Positions 34,013-42,310 of a stretch of 64,000 nucleotides of DNA are shown piece after piece (position 1 is the first letter of the stretch; every line of letters begins with the position of its first letter). The translations under genes were made by a program, and so were the position numbers. The stretch comes from Stenotrophomonas sp046736075 (GTDB lineage: Bacteria; Pseudomonadota; Gammaproteobacteria; Xanthomonadales; Xanthomonadaceae). The notes beneath the pieces were generated by a model that was given only the letters and a program-made list of their open reading frames with translations, made no database searches and was not told the origin of the DNA. The DNA lies in the NCBI RefSeq assembly GCF_046736075.1, contig NZ_CP177163.1:2604001-2668000 (forward strand), given 5' to 3'.

Positions 34013-34912
34013 ATGTCCGATCCCGTTGCGTCTCCCCTGGCCCGGCTGCACCAGGCGCAGGTTCACTATGGTGCCGTGGCCGCGCTGCAGGGCGTCGGGT
34101 TTGCATTGCACCGCGGCGAGATTCTCGCGCTGCTCGGTCGCAACGGTGCCGGCAAGAGCACCGCGATCTCGGTGCTGCTGGGCCTGCGCCGCCTGGATGC
34201 CGGCGTTGCCGAGCTGCTCGGTGGTGATCCGCAGGACCGCGCCAGCCGCGCGGGCATCGGCGTGATGCTGCAGACCACGGCGCTGCCGCCGGTGCTGCAG
34301 GTGGCGGAACTGATCGACCTGGCGCGTGTCTGCTACGTCGATCCCCGTCCGCTGGAGGAGTGCCTGGCGCTGGCCGGTCTCACCGATCTGGCCACACGCC
34401 GTTACGGCCGGCTTTCCGGCGGGCAGCAACGCCGGGTGCAGTTCGCCATTGCCATCTGCGGGCGACCGCGCCTGCTGTTCCTTGACGAGCCCACCACCGG
34501 CCTGGACATCCAGGCCCGCCAGGCGCTGTGGCAGGCGATCCGGCAGCTGGCCAGCGAGGGCTGCGGGGTGCTGCTGACCACCCACTACCTGGAAGAAGCC
34601 GAGGCGCTGGCACAGCGCGTGGTGGTGATCGAGCAGGGCCGGGTGCTGGCCGATGGCCCGCTGGCGCAGTTCCGCCAGCAGCTTGCGCCGCGCCGGATCC
34701 GCTGCCGCAGCACGCTCGACGTGGCGGCATTGCGGCACTGGCCGGGCGTACGCGGGGTGCAGCGCGATGGCCTGCGGCTGCAGCTGCTGGCCGAGCCGGC
34801 CGAGCCGGTGGTCGCGCGGCTGCTTGCCGAGGACCCGCAGCTGCAGGAACTGGAAGTGCATGGCGGCGGCCTGGCCGACGCCTTCGTCGAACTGACCCGG
34901 GAGGCCGCATGA
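34013..34912 (+). CDS. ABC-2 type transporter ATP-binding protein
   Basis: This 299-residue ATPase has Walker A GRNGAGKST, the signature LSGGQQRRVQF, Walker B LLFLDEPTTGLD, the switch TTHYLEEAEAL and a C-terminal extension (about 220-299). GGAG lies 10 bp before the ATG. It is the first gene of an operon with its permease and a two-component system. That arrangement often serves resistance to peptides or export of lipids or signals. Confidence 0.92.
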   Translation: MSDPVASPLARLHQAQVHYGAVAALQGVGFALHRGEILALLGRNGAGKSTAISVLLGLRRLDAGVAELLGGDPQDRASRAGIGVMLQTTALPPVLQVAELIDLARVCYVDPRPLEECLALAGLTDLATRRYGRLSGGQQRRVQFAIAICGRPRLLFLDEPTTGLDIQARQALWQAIRQLASEGCGVLLTTHYLEEAEALAQRVVVIEQGRVLADGPLAQFRQQLAPRRIRCRSTLDVAALRHWPGVRGVQRDGLRLQLLAEPAEPVVARLLAEDPQLQELEVHGGGLADAFVELTREAA

Positions 34913-35679
34913 ACACCGACGTCCACGCCACACCCGCCACCCCCCGCCTCGCGCCGGCGTGGCCGATCTACCGGGCCGAAATCCTGTGCGAGCTGCGCCG
35001 TGCCTGGCGCTACCCGGGCTTCGTCCTGCCGTCGCTGCTGTTCCCGGTGCTGTTCTATTCGTTGTTCGGCGTGCTGCTCGGCCGCGGCCAGGCACCGGTG
35101 TATCTGCTGGCCACCTACTGCGTGTTCGGTGCGATGGCGCCGGCGCTGTTCGGCTTCGGTGTGCAGCTGGCGCTGGACCGCGAGGGTGGCCTGCTCACGC
35201 TCAAGCGTGCGCTGCCGATGCCGCCGATGGCGCCGCTGCTGGCGCGGCTGTTGATGACGGTGCTGTTTGCGGTCGTGGTGGCCGCCCTGTTGATTGCCGT
35301 GGCGACCGCTGCCGGTGTGGTGGTTACGCCAGCGGCGGCGCTGCATCTGTTGGCAGTGGCCGGGTTCGCGGCGTTGCCACTGGGGGCGATTGGGCTGCTG
35401 ATCGGCAGCCATGTCGGTGCCGGCGCGGCGCCGGCGGTGGTCAATCTGGTCTATCTGCCGCTGGCCCTGCTGTCCGGGCTGTGGTTGCCGCTGTCGATGC
35501 TGCCGTCCCTGTTCACCACCCTGGCGCCGCTGTGGCCGACCTGGCACCTGGCCCAGCTGGCGCTGCCGGCGGTTGGCCAGCCGGCGCAGGGGAGTGGCTG
35601 GGTGCACATCGCGGTGCTGCTGGGCGTTACCGCCGTGGCCCTGACGCTGGCACGGCGCCGCCTGCGTCGTACCGGGTGA
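34909..35679 (+). CDS. ABC-2 type transporter permease
   Basis: This 256-residue inner-membrane protein has six transmembrane helices of the ABC-2 type, starting YPGFVLPSLLFPVLFYSLFG, with LSGLWLPLSMLPSLF in the last third. It overlaps the ATPase gene by 4 bp (ATGA). Substrate unknown. Confidence 0.9.
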   Translation: MNTDVHATPATPRLAPAWPIYRAEILCELRRAWRYPGFVLPSLLFPVLFYSLFGVLLGRGQAPVYLLATYCVFGAMAPALFGFGVQLALDREGGLLTLKRALPMPPMAPLLARLLMTVLFAVVVAALLIAVATAAGVVVTPAAALHLLAVAGFAALPLGAIGLLIGSHVGAGAAPAVVNLVYLPLALLSGLWLPLSMLPSLFTTLAPLWPTWHLAQLALPAVGQPAQGSGWVHIAVLLGVTAVALTLARRRLRRTG

Positions 35680-35685
35680 AATGGC

Positions 35686-36924
35686 ATGATCGCGCCTGAC
35701 CCACCCCGTCTGGAGCCGCCCGTGACATCGCGCTGGATTGCTACGCTGCTGCGGCCTGCGCCGGACTCGTCGGTGGCCGACAACGTGCGCCGTGGCAAGC
35801 CGGCGTGGGCCGATGCGGTGCACCTGCTGTGGACCGGCTGGGTGTTCTTTACCCCGATCTTCGGCAGCGGCTATTCCTGGCGGTGGTTATGGCTGACGCT
35901 GCTGACCTATCCGGTGTTTCTGGCGTTGTACGGCCGGTTGCTGCTCGCGCCGCGCCACCACGGGCCGCGCTATGCGCTGGCGATGGTGGCGATGGGGCTG
36001 GCGCTGCTGCCGTGGTATCCGTCCGGCATCAGTTACTTCATCTTTGGCTGCGTGATGCTGCGGACCTGCCGCGAGGGTGGCCTGTGGCGTTATCTGCTGC
36101 AGCTGCTGGTGCTCAATGCGGTGTTCGTGGGTATCGCGCTGTGGGTGGGGTATCAATGGCAGCTGGTGGTGTGGATTCCGTCGATGGCCTTGATCATCGG
36201 CATCATCATCAACGTCGAGAGCCTCAACAAGGAACGCGATGCGGCGCTGCAGCTGTCGCAGGAAGAGGTGCGGCGGCTGGCCGCCACCGCAGAGCGCGAG
36301 CGCATTGGCCGCGACCTGCACGACCTGCTCGGCCACACCCTGTCGCTGATCACGTTGAAGCTGGAACTGTCGCGCAAGCTGTTCGACCGCGACCCGGAGG
36401 CATCGCGTCGGGAGGTCACCGAAGCCGAGGCGATCGCCCGCCAGGCGCTGGCTGAAGTGCGCAGCGCCGTTACCGGCATCCGCGCCAGCGACCTGGCCGC
36501 CGAGCTGGCGTCGGCGCGGCTGCTGCTGGAGTGCCAGCACGTGCACCTGCACTACGCGCCGCCGCCGCCGATGCCGGTGGACATCGAGCGCGCGCTGTCG
36601 CTGGTGCTGCGCGAGGCGGCCACCAACATCGCCCGGCATGCGCAGGCGCATCAGGCGTGGGTGCAGTTCGAGCAGGAGGGACGCACCCTGCTGATGCAGA
36701 TCCGCGACGATGGACGCGGCGGCGCACAGACCGACGGCAACGGCCTCAGCGGCATGCGCGAACGCGTGGCGGCGCTGCGCGGCACGCTGCTGCTGCAGTC
36801 GGTGCTTGGCGAAGGGACCTGTGTGTCGGTGCGGATCGCGTTGCCGGCGGCCACCACGGCCGTTGCCGCACTGCCGGCCAGCGCTACCGGCCCGACGCCG
36901 CTGCCGGCTGGGGGTGCGCGATGA
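35686..36924 (+). CDS. DesK-like sensor histidine kinase
   Basis: This 412-residue kinase has four to five transmembrane segments at the N-terminus (about 40-180), then the HisKA_3 motif ERERIGRDLHDLLGHTLSLI with the phospho-accepting histidine, and an ATPase domain (LREAATNIARHAQAH, DDGRGG, GNGLSGMRERV). A tail of about 40 residues rich in Ala/Thr/Pro follows. DesK-type kinases sense membrane state. GTG 35722 is an alternative start that removes 12 residues. It is coupled to the response regulator by a 4-bp overlap. Confidence 0.9.
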   Translation: MIAPDPPRLEPPVTSRWIATLLRPAPDSSVADNVRRGKPAWADAVHLLWTGWVFFTPIFGSGYSWRWLWLTLLTYPVFLALYGRLLLAPRHHGPRYALAMVAMGLALLPWYPSGISYFIFGCVMLRTCREGGLWRYLLQLLVLNAVFVGIALWVGYQWQLVVWIPSMALIIGIIINVESLNKERDAALQLSQEEVRRLAATAERERIGRDLHDLLGHTLSLITLKLELSRKLFDRDPEASRREVTEAEAIARQALAEVRSAVTGIRASDLAAELASARLLLECQHVHLHYAPPPPMPVDIERALSLVLREAATNIARHAQAHQAWVQFEQEGRTLLMQIRDDGRGGAQTDGNGLSGMRERVAALRGTLLLQSVLGEGTCVSVRIALPAATTAVAALPASATGPTPLPAGGAR

Positions 36925-37523
36925 TCCGCATCGTCCTGGCCGAAGACCAGGCGATGGTGCGCGGCGCGTTGTCGGCGCTGCTTGGCCTGGAAGCCGATAT
37001 CGAGGTGCTGGGCAGCGCGGCCGACGGCGAGGAAGCGTGGCGGATGCTGCAGCAGTTCACCCCGGACGTTCTGGTCACCGACATCGAGATGCCGGGCCTG
37101 TCCGGGTTGGAGCTGGCCCAGCGCATCGCCCGCCACGCGCTGCCGATCAAGGTGGTGATCGTCACCACGTTCGCGCGCTCGGGCTTCCTGCGCCGCGCGC
37201 TGGACGCCGGTGTGTGCGGCTACCTGCTCAAGGATGCGCCGGCCGAGCGCCTGGCCGACGCGCTGCGCCAGGTACAGCGCGGCGGGCGCGCGATCGACCC
37301 GCAACTGGCCCTGGATGCATGGTCGCAGGCCGACCCGCTCAACGACCGCGAACGCCAGGTGCTGCGCCTGTCCGGCGACGGCCGCTCGGCCAGCGAGATC
37401 GCCACCCAGCTGGGACTCTCGCATGGCACCGTGCGCAACTACCTGTCCGAGTGCATCGGCAAGCTGGGCGTGGCCAACCGCATCGAAGCCTACCGGCTGG
37501 CGCGGCAGAAAGGCTGGCTGTAG
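36921..37523 (+). CDS. NarL/DesR-like response regulator
   Basis: This 200-residue regulator has a receiver domain with E8, D9, phosphorylation site D54 (VTDIEMPGLSG) and K104, and a LuxR-type helix-turn-helix (about 140-195: LNDRERQVLRLSGDGRSASE). It is the last gene of the ABC-2/two-component operon and probably controls that operon in response to the kinase. Confidence 0.92.
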   Translation: MIRIVLAEDQAMVRGALSALLGLEADIEVLGSAADGEEAWRMLQQFTPDVLVTDIEMPGLSGLELAQRIARHALPIKVVIVTTFARSGFLRRALDAGVCGYLLKDAPAERLADALRQVQRGGRAIDPQLALDAWSQADPLNDRERQVLRLSGDGRSASEIATQLGLSHGTVRNYLSECIGKLGVANRIEAYRLARQKGWL

Positions 37524-37552
37524 GCGCTGCGGAGCGCACCCCGGTCGGTGGG

Positions 37553-37575
37553 TGCCGGCCAGCGGCCGGCACTAC
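37553..37575 (-). repeat. SMAG-type REP unit overlapping a stop codon
   Basis: A 23-bp unit in minus orientation starts GTAGTGCC on the minus strand and has GGCCGG arms. Its GTAG contains the TAG stop (37572-37574) of the cytochrome b561 gene. It lies between the convergent response-regulator and b561 genes. Confidence 0.75.
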
Positions 37576-38105
37576 CGCCCTTTCGACATCGCCTGGAACA
37601 CGCCGTCGCGGCGCACCCACAGGTGGAACAACGCAGCCGACAGGTGCGCCACCACCGTGGCGAACAACACGTACGCGAGCAGGCTGTGCGCGTTGCGCAG
37701 CGCGGCGTAGAGCGCGGGGTCGTGCGGCACGATCGCGGGCAGGTGAACGCCGGACCACATCACGATCGGGTAGCCACCGGCCGACAGCATCGCCCAGCCG
37801 ATCAGCGGCATGGCCAGCATCAGCGCATACAGCACCCAATGCGAGGCGTGGGCCGCTGCCACCTGCCACGCCGGCAGGTCTGCCGGCAGCGGTGGTGGAC
37901 GGTGGCGCAGGCGGTTGACCAGGCGCACCAGCGCCAGCAGCAGGATCGCGATGCCGAGCGGCCGGTGCAGATCGATCAGTGCCGGCCGCCACTGCAGCGA
38001 TGCCACCATCGTCACGCCGACGAACAGCATGGTCAGGATCATCGCCGCCATCAGCCAGTGCAGGACGCGGGCGGTGAGGTTGAAGTGTCCGTTGGCGCGC
38101 TTCAT
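37572..38105 (-). CDS. cytochrome b561
   Basis: This 177-residue inner-membrane dihaem protein has four transmembrane helices with haem-ligand histidines in VLHWLMAAM, IDLHRPLG, ASHWVLYALM and AHSLLAYVLF. It passes electrons from the quinol pool to periplasmic partners. It is coupled to the upstream catalase-like gene by a 4-bp overlap, which suggests it reduces that haem protein. Its stop codon lies inside a REP element. Confidence 0.9.
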   Translation of the reverse strand: MKRANGHFNLTARVLHWLMAAMILTMLFVGVTMVASLQWRPALIDLHRPLGIAILLLALVRLVNRLRHRPPPLPADLPAWQVAAAHASHWVLYALMLAMPLIGWAMLSAGGYPIVMWSGVHLPAIVPHDPALYAALRNAHSLLAYVLFATVVAHLSAALFHLWVRRDGVFQAMSKGR

Positions 38106-39214
38106 TGCCCACGCTCCCTGCCGGTGGCGGCGGCACCCTTGCCGTTGGCGATCTCGCGCTCGCGGCGGTTGAAGGACTGCGAATACACCGCCGACCGCGC
38201 GGCCAGGATCGGGTCATCCGACCCGGCGATGCCGCTGGGCAGGATCAACGGGTCGTAGTTGAGGTCGCGGCACGCGCCCTCGGCCTGCGGCTGCATCGCC
38301 ACCAGGCTGAGCGTCCCCACCTTGACCTGCCGGCGCTGCGCCGGCCACACCTGCGAGGGATCGTTGATCGGGTCGCCGTCCTCGGCGATCGTCACCCACA
38401 TGTCCCAGCGTACCGGGCCCTGCGCCAGCCGCTGCCCGAACTCGTCGGCCAGGTAATCCAGGCCGGCCTGCGCGCGCTGTTCGGCGGTCATTTCCACGAA
38501 CGGGGCCTGCGGTCGCATGCTCCAGCGCACGTAGCGGTGGCTGCCGTCGGCGGCGGTGAAGCGGAAGCTGTTGACGCCGTTGTAGTCGGTGTTGGCCCAG
38601 CTGTTGGACCACGGTGCGGTCTTGGCCCACTGCTGGAACGCGCGGGCCGACGGGTACGCTTCCAGCACCGCGGCCATCTTCGCCGGGTCTGGTTTGCCGG
38701 TGGCCGGATCGGGAATGCCGGCGCGGGTCTGTTCGAGGAAGGCGGCGGCGGTAGGCACGGCGAAGAACGGGAAGCTGTTCATCGCGGTGCGCCACTCCTG
38801 TCCATCGTCGCTGACCAGTTGCAGCGCCATGCTGCGCACGCGTGCGTTGGCGTCGGCGCCATGCGGGTCGCCGCCCCCGATCGACAGACGGCCCAGCACC
38901 GGCACCCGGGCCTGGCGGAACACGCGGGCTGAACTCAGCGCCGCGCCGTCCGGCGTGCCCTGGAAACTGCCGCTGACGCACACGCCCTTGGTATGCGCAC
39001 GGCGGAAACCCGGATGGGGCGGACCGGTGGCTTCGATGGTGTCGGTGAAGACCTGCGCGGTGGCGCGATCGCGCCCGATCCAGCCGGCCAGCCAGGCAAA
39101 GGCCAGCACCAGCAGGCCGGCGATCAGCGCGATCAGCGCGAGCCACAGCAGCGGCGAAGGCGGGCGGGGGGCGCCCGGCTCCTGGCCGGCGCGGGTATAG
39201 CCGAATAGCGACAT
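38102..39214 (-). CDS. catalase-family haem peroxidase (SrpA-like) with N-terminal membrane anchor
   Basis: This 370-residue protein has a hydrophobic helix (about 22-47: LLWLALIALIAGLLVLAFAW), which places the catalytic domain in the periplasm. The catalase fold shows the distal histidine H74 in RRAHTKGVCVSGSF, the conserved VRSMALQL segment, and the probable haem-ligating tyrosine in RSAVYSQSFNRRE. This is the short catalase-related peroxidase type rather than a true tetrameric catalase. ATG 39214 follows CCGGAC. It is cotranscribed with cytochrome b561. Confidence 0.85.
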   Translation of the reverse strand: MSLFGYTRAGQEPGAPRPPSPLLWLALIALIAGLLVLAFAWLAGWIGRDRATAQVFTDTIEATGPPHPGFRRAHTKGVCVSGSFQGTPDGAALSSARVFRQARVPVLGRLSIGGGDPHGADANARVRSMALQLVSDDGQEWRTAMNSFPFFAVPTAAAFLEQTRAGIPDPATGKPDPAKMAAVLEAYPSARAFQQWAKTAPWSNSWANTDYNGVNSFRFTAADGSHRYVRWSMRPQAPFVEMTAEQRAQAGLDYLADEFGQRLAQGPVRWDMWVTIAEDGDPINDPSQVWPAQRRQVKVGTLSLVAMQPQAEGACRDLNYDPLILPSGIAGSDDPILAARSAVYSQSFNRREREIANGKGAAATGRERGQ

Positions 39215-39344
39215 GTCCGGGTTCCTGCCTTCACGATGCGTGTGGGTGGGCGACCCCTGCATGGTGTCAGAACCGCAGCGCGGCCGATATTCACATTTTC
39301 GACAAGAATCCGCCGGCCCGCGACGCCCAACGAAAGGCAACACC

Positions 39345-39605
39345 GTAGAGCCGGGTTTTACCCGGCTGGTGTGAGCCCCCGCGATGCCCAACGAAAGGCA
39401 GCCGGGTAAAACCCGGCTCTACGCGGCTTGTGTCAGCCCCCGCCACACCCAACGAAAGGCAGCCGGGTAAAACCCGGCTCTACGCGGCTGATGTCAGCCC
39501 CCGCCACACCCGACGCAAGGCAGTACCGTAGAGCCGGGTTTTACCCGGCTGGTGTCAGCCCCCGCAATGCTCAACGAAAGGCAGCCGGGTAGAACCCGGC
39601 TCTAC
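39345..39605. repeat. five-unit SMAG/REP array with alternating orientation
   Basis: Five 23-bp palindromes lie at 39345-39367 (+), 39400-39422 (-), 39461-39483 (-), 39528-39550 (+) and 39583-39605 (-). The spacers are direct repeats of one another (GTCAGCCCCCGC, then CAACGAAAGGCA), although the palindromes they carry switch orientation. The last unit ends 5 bp from the aminopeptidase stop. Nothing else is seen between 39215 and 39610. Confidence 0.9.
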
Positions 39606-39610
39606 GTGGG

Positions 39611-40978
39611 TTACGCGTAGCGCGCCTTGAGCATGGCCCATGCCGAGCGCAGCGCCAGCGCTTCGCCACCGGCCGGACGGCCCGGGCGTTCGCCGTCGTT
39701 CCAGGCGTACACATCCAGGTGCGCCCACGTCTGCCCGTCGGCGATGAAGCGCTCCAGATACAGCGCCGCAGTGACCGAGCCGGCCATGCGCGAGCCGGCG
39801 TTGGCCAGGTCGGCGATGTTGCTGTGCAGGTAGCGCAGGTACGGGCGCCACAACGGCATGCGCCAGACCGGGTCGCGGGTGGTTTCACCGGCCTGCAGCC
39901 ACTGCTGGGCGAGCGTGTCGTCGTTGCTGAACAGCGCCGGCAGGTCCGGGCCCAGCGCGATGCGCGCCGCGCCGGTGAGGGTGGCGAAATCGAGCACGAT
40001 CTCCGGCTGCTGTTCGCTGGCGTAGGTCAGCGCATCGGCCAGGATCACCCGCCCTTCGGCGTCGGTGTTGTCGATCTCGATGCTCAGTCCCTTGCGGGTG
40101 GCGATCACTTCGCCGGGGCGGAACGCGTCCGGGCCGATCGCGTTTTCCACCGCCGGGATCAGCAGGGTCAGCTGCACCGGCAACGCCTGGGCCATGATCA
40201 GCCCGGCCAGGCCCAGCGCATGCGCGGCGCCGCCCATGTCCTTCTTCATGTTGCGCATGCCGTCGGCCGGCTTGATGTCCAGCCCGCCGGTGTCGAAGCA
40301 CACGCCCTTGCCGACCAGCGCCACGTGCGGCCGGTCCGCGTTGCCCCAGCGCAGCACGATCAGGCGCGGCGCGCGGTGCGAGGCGCGGCCGACGGCGTGG
40401 ATGGACGGGAAATTCTGCTCGAGCAGCGCATCGCCGGTGATCACCTCGATCTGCGCACCGTGGGCAGTGGCCAGTTCGCGCGCGGCGTCTTCCAGCTGCT
40501 GGGGGCCCATGTCCTCGGTGGGGGTGTTGACCCAGTCGCGCACGCGCAGGCTGGCGGCGATCACGTCGCGCACTTCCGCCGAGGGTGTGGCGGCCAGCTG
40601 TGCCGGCGCCCGGTTCGGCGTGCGGTAACGCGCGAAGCGGTAGCTGCCCAGGCCCCAGCCAAGGTGCAGCAGCGTTTCGATCTCTGCCGGCAGGGTGTCG
40701 GCTACCTGCCACACGCTGCCTTCGGGCAGGGCGAACGGAGCGTGCGCGTAGGCGTAGGCATCGCCCGCGTCGCCCACGCCAACGATCGCGCCGGCCAGAC
40801 CGTGTTCGCCGGGCAGCAGCACCACGCTGCCGCCGCTGCCGTTGAAGTGCTGCGCGTCGATCCAGGCGACCTGCGCCGGGGACTGCTGCCCACGCCAAGC
40901 AGCGAACTGCTCGCGGTTCATCACATGCAGGGGCAGGGCCTGGGCGGTATCGGTGGTGAAACCGTTGATCGGGGTCAT
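39611..40978 (-). CDS. leucyl aminopeptidase family protein (M17)
   Basis: This 455-residue cytosolic dizinc aminopeptidase has the family motif NTDAEGR, the metal/catalytic region GKGVCFDTGGLDIKP with the catalytic lysine, and the following MKKDMGGAAH. The N-terminal domain is shorter than in PepA, which fits the PepB-like branch common in this group. ATG 40978 leaves 28 bp to the HAD gene; an earlier ATG at 41035 would overlap that gene. Confidence 0.9.
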   Translation of the reverse strand: MTPINGFTTDTAQALPLHVMNREQFAAWRGQQSPAQVAWIDAQHFNGSGGSVVLLPGEHGLAGAIVGVGDAGDAYAYAHAPFALPEGSVWQVADTLPAEIETLLHLGWGLGSYRFARYRTPNRAPAQLAATPSAEVRDVIAASLRVRDWVNTPTEDMGPQQLEDAARELATAHGAQIEVITGDALLEQNFPSIHAVGRASHRAPRLIVLRWGNADRPHVALVGKGVCFDTGGLDIKPADGMRNMKKDMGGAAHALGLAGLIMAQALPVQLTLLIPAVENAIGPDAFRPGEVIATRKGLSIEIDNTDAEGRVILADALTYASEQQPEIVLDFATLTGAARIALGPDLPALFSNDDTLAQQWLQAGETTRDPVWRMPLWRPYLRYLHSNIADLANAGSRMAGSVTAALYLERFIADGQTWAHLDVYAWNDGERPGRPAGGEALALRSAWAMLKARYA

Positions 40979-41006
40979 GCGGAAGGGGGCTCCGTTCGCG
41001 GCGGGG

Positions 41007-41717
41007 TCAGGCGTGCTGGACGGATGCGTTGGCATCCAGCCAGTCGGCCAGCCCGGTCAGGGTGTCGAACTGCAGGTCGGGCTGCAGCGAAGGGTGGTTC
41101 CAGGTGTGCTCGACGCGGTTGATCCAGCAGCCGCGCAGGCCGGCCTGCATCGCGCCGACCACGTCCATGTCCACATGGTCGCCCACGTGCAGCACATGGG
41201 CCGGCGCCACGCCGAGGCGTTCGCAGGCGGCGTGGAAGATGCTGGCCGCCGGCTTGGCCGCGCCATGTTCGCGCGAACCGAGCTGGAAGCTGAAATGGTG
41301 GGCCAGGCCGATCCGCTGCAGGTCGGCATTGCCGTTGCTGAGCGCCGCCACCGGCACCCTGGCGGCAATCCGCGCCAGCGCGTCCAGCGCATCCGGGTAG
41401 AACTCCACCTGGTTGCGCGCGGCGTAGAACGCCTCGTACGCCGGCTCCAGCAGGGCCAGGTCGGCACCGCTGTTCTCCAGCGCTTCGCGCAGGGTCAACC
41501 GGCGCAGCGCGCTCAGGTCGTGGTGCAGTTGCGGGTTGTCATGGAAGGAACGCTCGCGCAGCTCCCGCATGGCCGCCACGGGGTACATCGCGGCGGTGGC
41601 GGGGCTGTGTTCACGCATCCAGTCGAACAGGACCTGGTCGATGCGGGCGCCGATCGGAGCGAACGGCCACAGCGTATCGTCGAGGTCGAGGGTGATGGCA
41701 AGGACAGGAAATTTCAC
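41007..41717 (-). CDS. HAD-superfamily hydrolase
   Basis: This 236-residue phosphatase-like protein has motif I ITLDLDDTLWP with the nucleophile aspartate, motif II VAALSNGN, the motif III lysine in HGAAKPAASIF, and motif IV HVGDHVDMDVVGA. The cap is the C1 type. The pattern resembles YigB, a flavin mononucleotide phosphatase, but the substrate cannot be fixed. It is 28 bp upstream of the aminopeptidase gene. Confidence 0.88.
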   Translation of the reverse strand: MKFPVLAITLDLDDTLWPFAPIGARIDQVLFDWMREHSPATAAMYPVAAMRELRERSFHDNPQLHHDLSALRRLTLREALENSGADLALLEPAYEAFYAARNQVEFYPDALDALARIAARVPVAALSNGNADLQRIGLAHHFSFQLGSREHGAAKPAASIFHAACERLGVAPAHVLHVGDHVDMDVVGAMQAGLRGCWINRVEHTWNHPSLQPDLQFDTLTGLADWLDANASVQHA

Positions 41718-41784
41718 CCCGCCATTCTACCCCTGCCCGCGCGGGCTTTCATGGCGCGCGCAGGCAGGCCCGGGTGACGGCCGT

Positions 41785-42261
41785 TCAGCGCAGGTCGTAG
41801 GAGCAGCTGATGGATGCCTGGCCATCGTCCGGCCGTACGCTGAGGTCATGGCGACCCACTTCAAGGGTGTAGTCGCCAGCAGCGTTGCGCGGGATCTTCG
41901 CCACTGCCGCCATCTGCTCGACACTGGCGGTGCTGAAGTACGCGGTGTAGCTGTCGATGCCGTCCTCGCCGTTGGCGCCGTCGTACAGGTGCAGGCGGTT
42001 CACCGGCTGGCCGAGCACGACCAGCGGTGTGGTCAACGCGTACTCACCATCGGACTGTGCGCTGTAGGCCATCAGCTCGGTCGGCTTGAGCACCTTGGCC
42101 AGGGCGGCGAACTGGGCCGGGGTCAGGTGGCGCTTGCAGGTGACGGCCTCGACCAGCTGGCGGCCGGCCACCTCGGCGCTGGGCGCTGGGGCGGCCAGCG
42201 CCGGGGCGGCGAGGGTGACAAGGCAGGCGAGGGTGAGGCAACGGCGTGCGGGGGAAGACAT
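41785..42261 (-). CDS. secreted protein of unknown function
   Basis: This 158-residue protein has a signal peptide (RRCLTLACLVTLAAPALA) and a periplasmic domain with two cysteines (EAVTCKRHL and SISCSYDL), likely disulfide-bonded. The ATG at 42261 starts the signal peptide; an upstream ATG (42303) would add an unlikely leader. It stands alone between the HAD and AI-2E genes. No family recognised. Confidence 0.7.
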   Translation of the reverse strand: MSSPARRCLTLACLVTLAAPALAAPAPSAEVAGRQLVEAVTCKRHLTPAQFAALAKVLKPTELMAYSAQSDGEYALTTPLVVLGQPVNRLHLYDGANGEDGIDSYTAYFSTASVEQMAAVAKIPRNAAGDYTLEVGRHDLSVRPDDGQASISCSYDLR

Positions 42262-42310
42262 CAGGGCCGGGTTCCATCCGAAAAAGGGCCGGCATTCTGG
42301 CACGACACGC

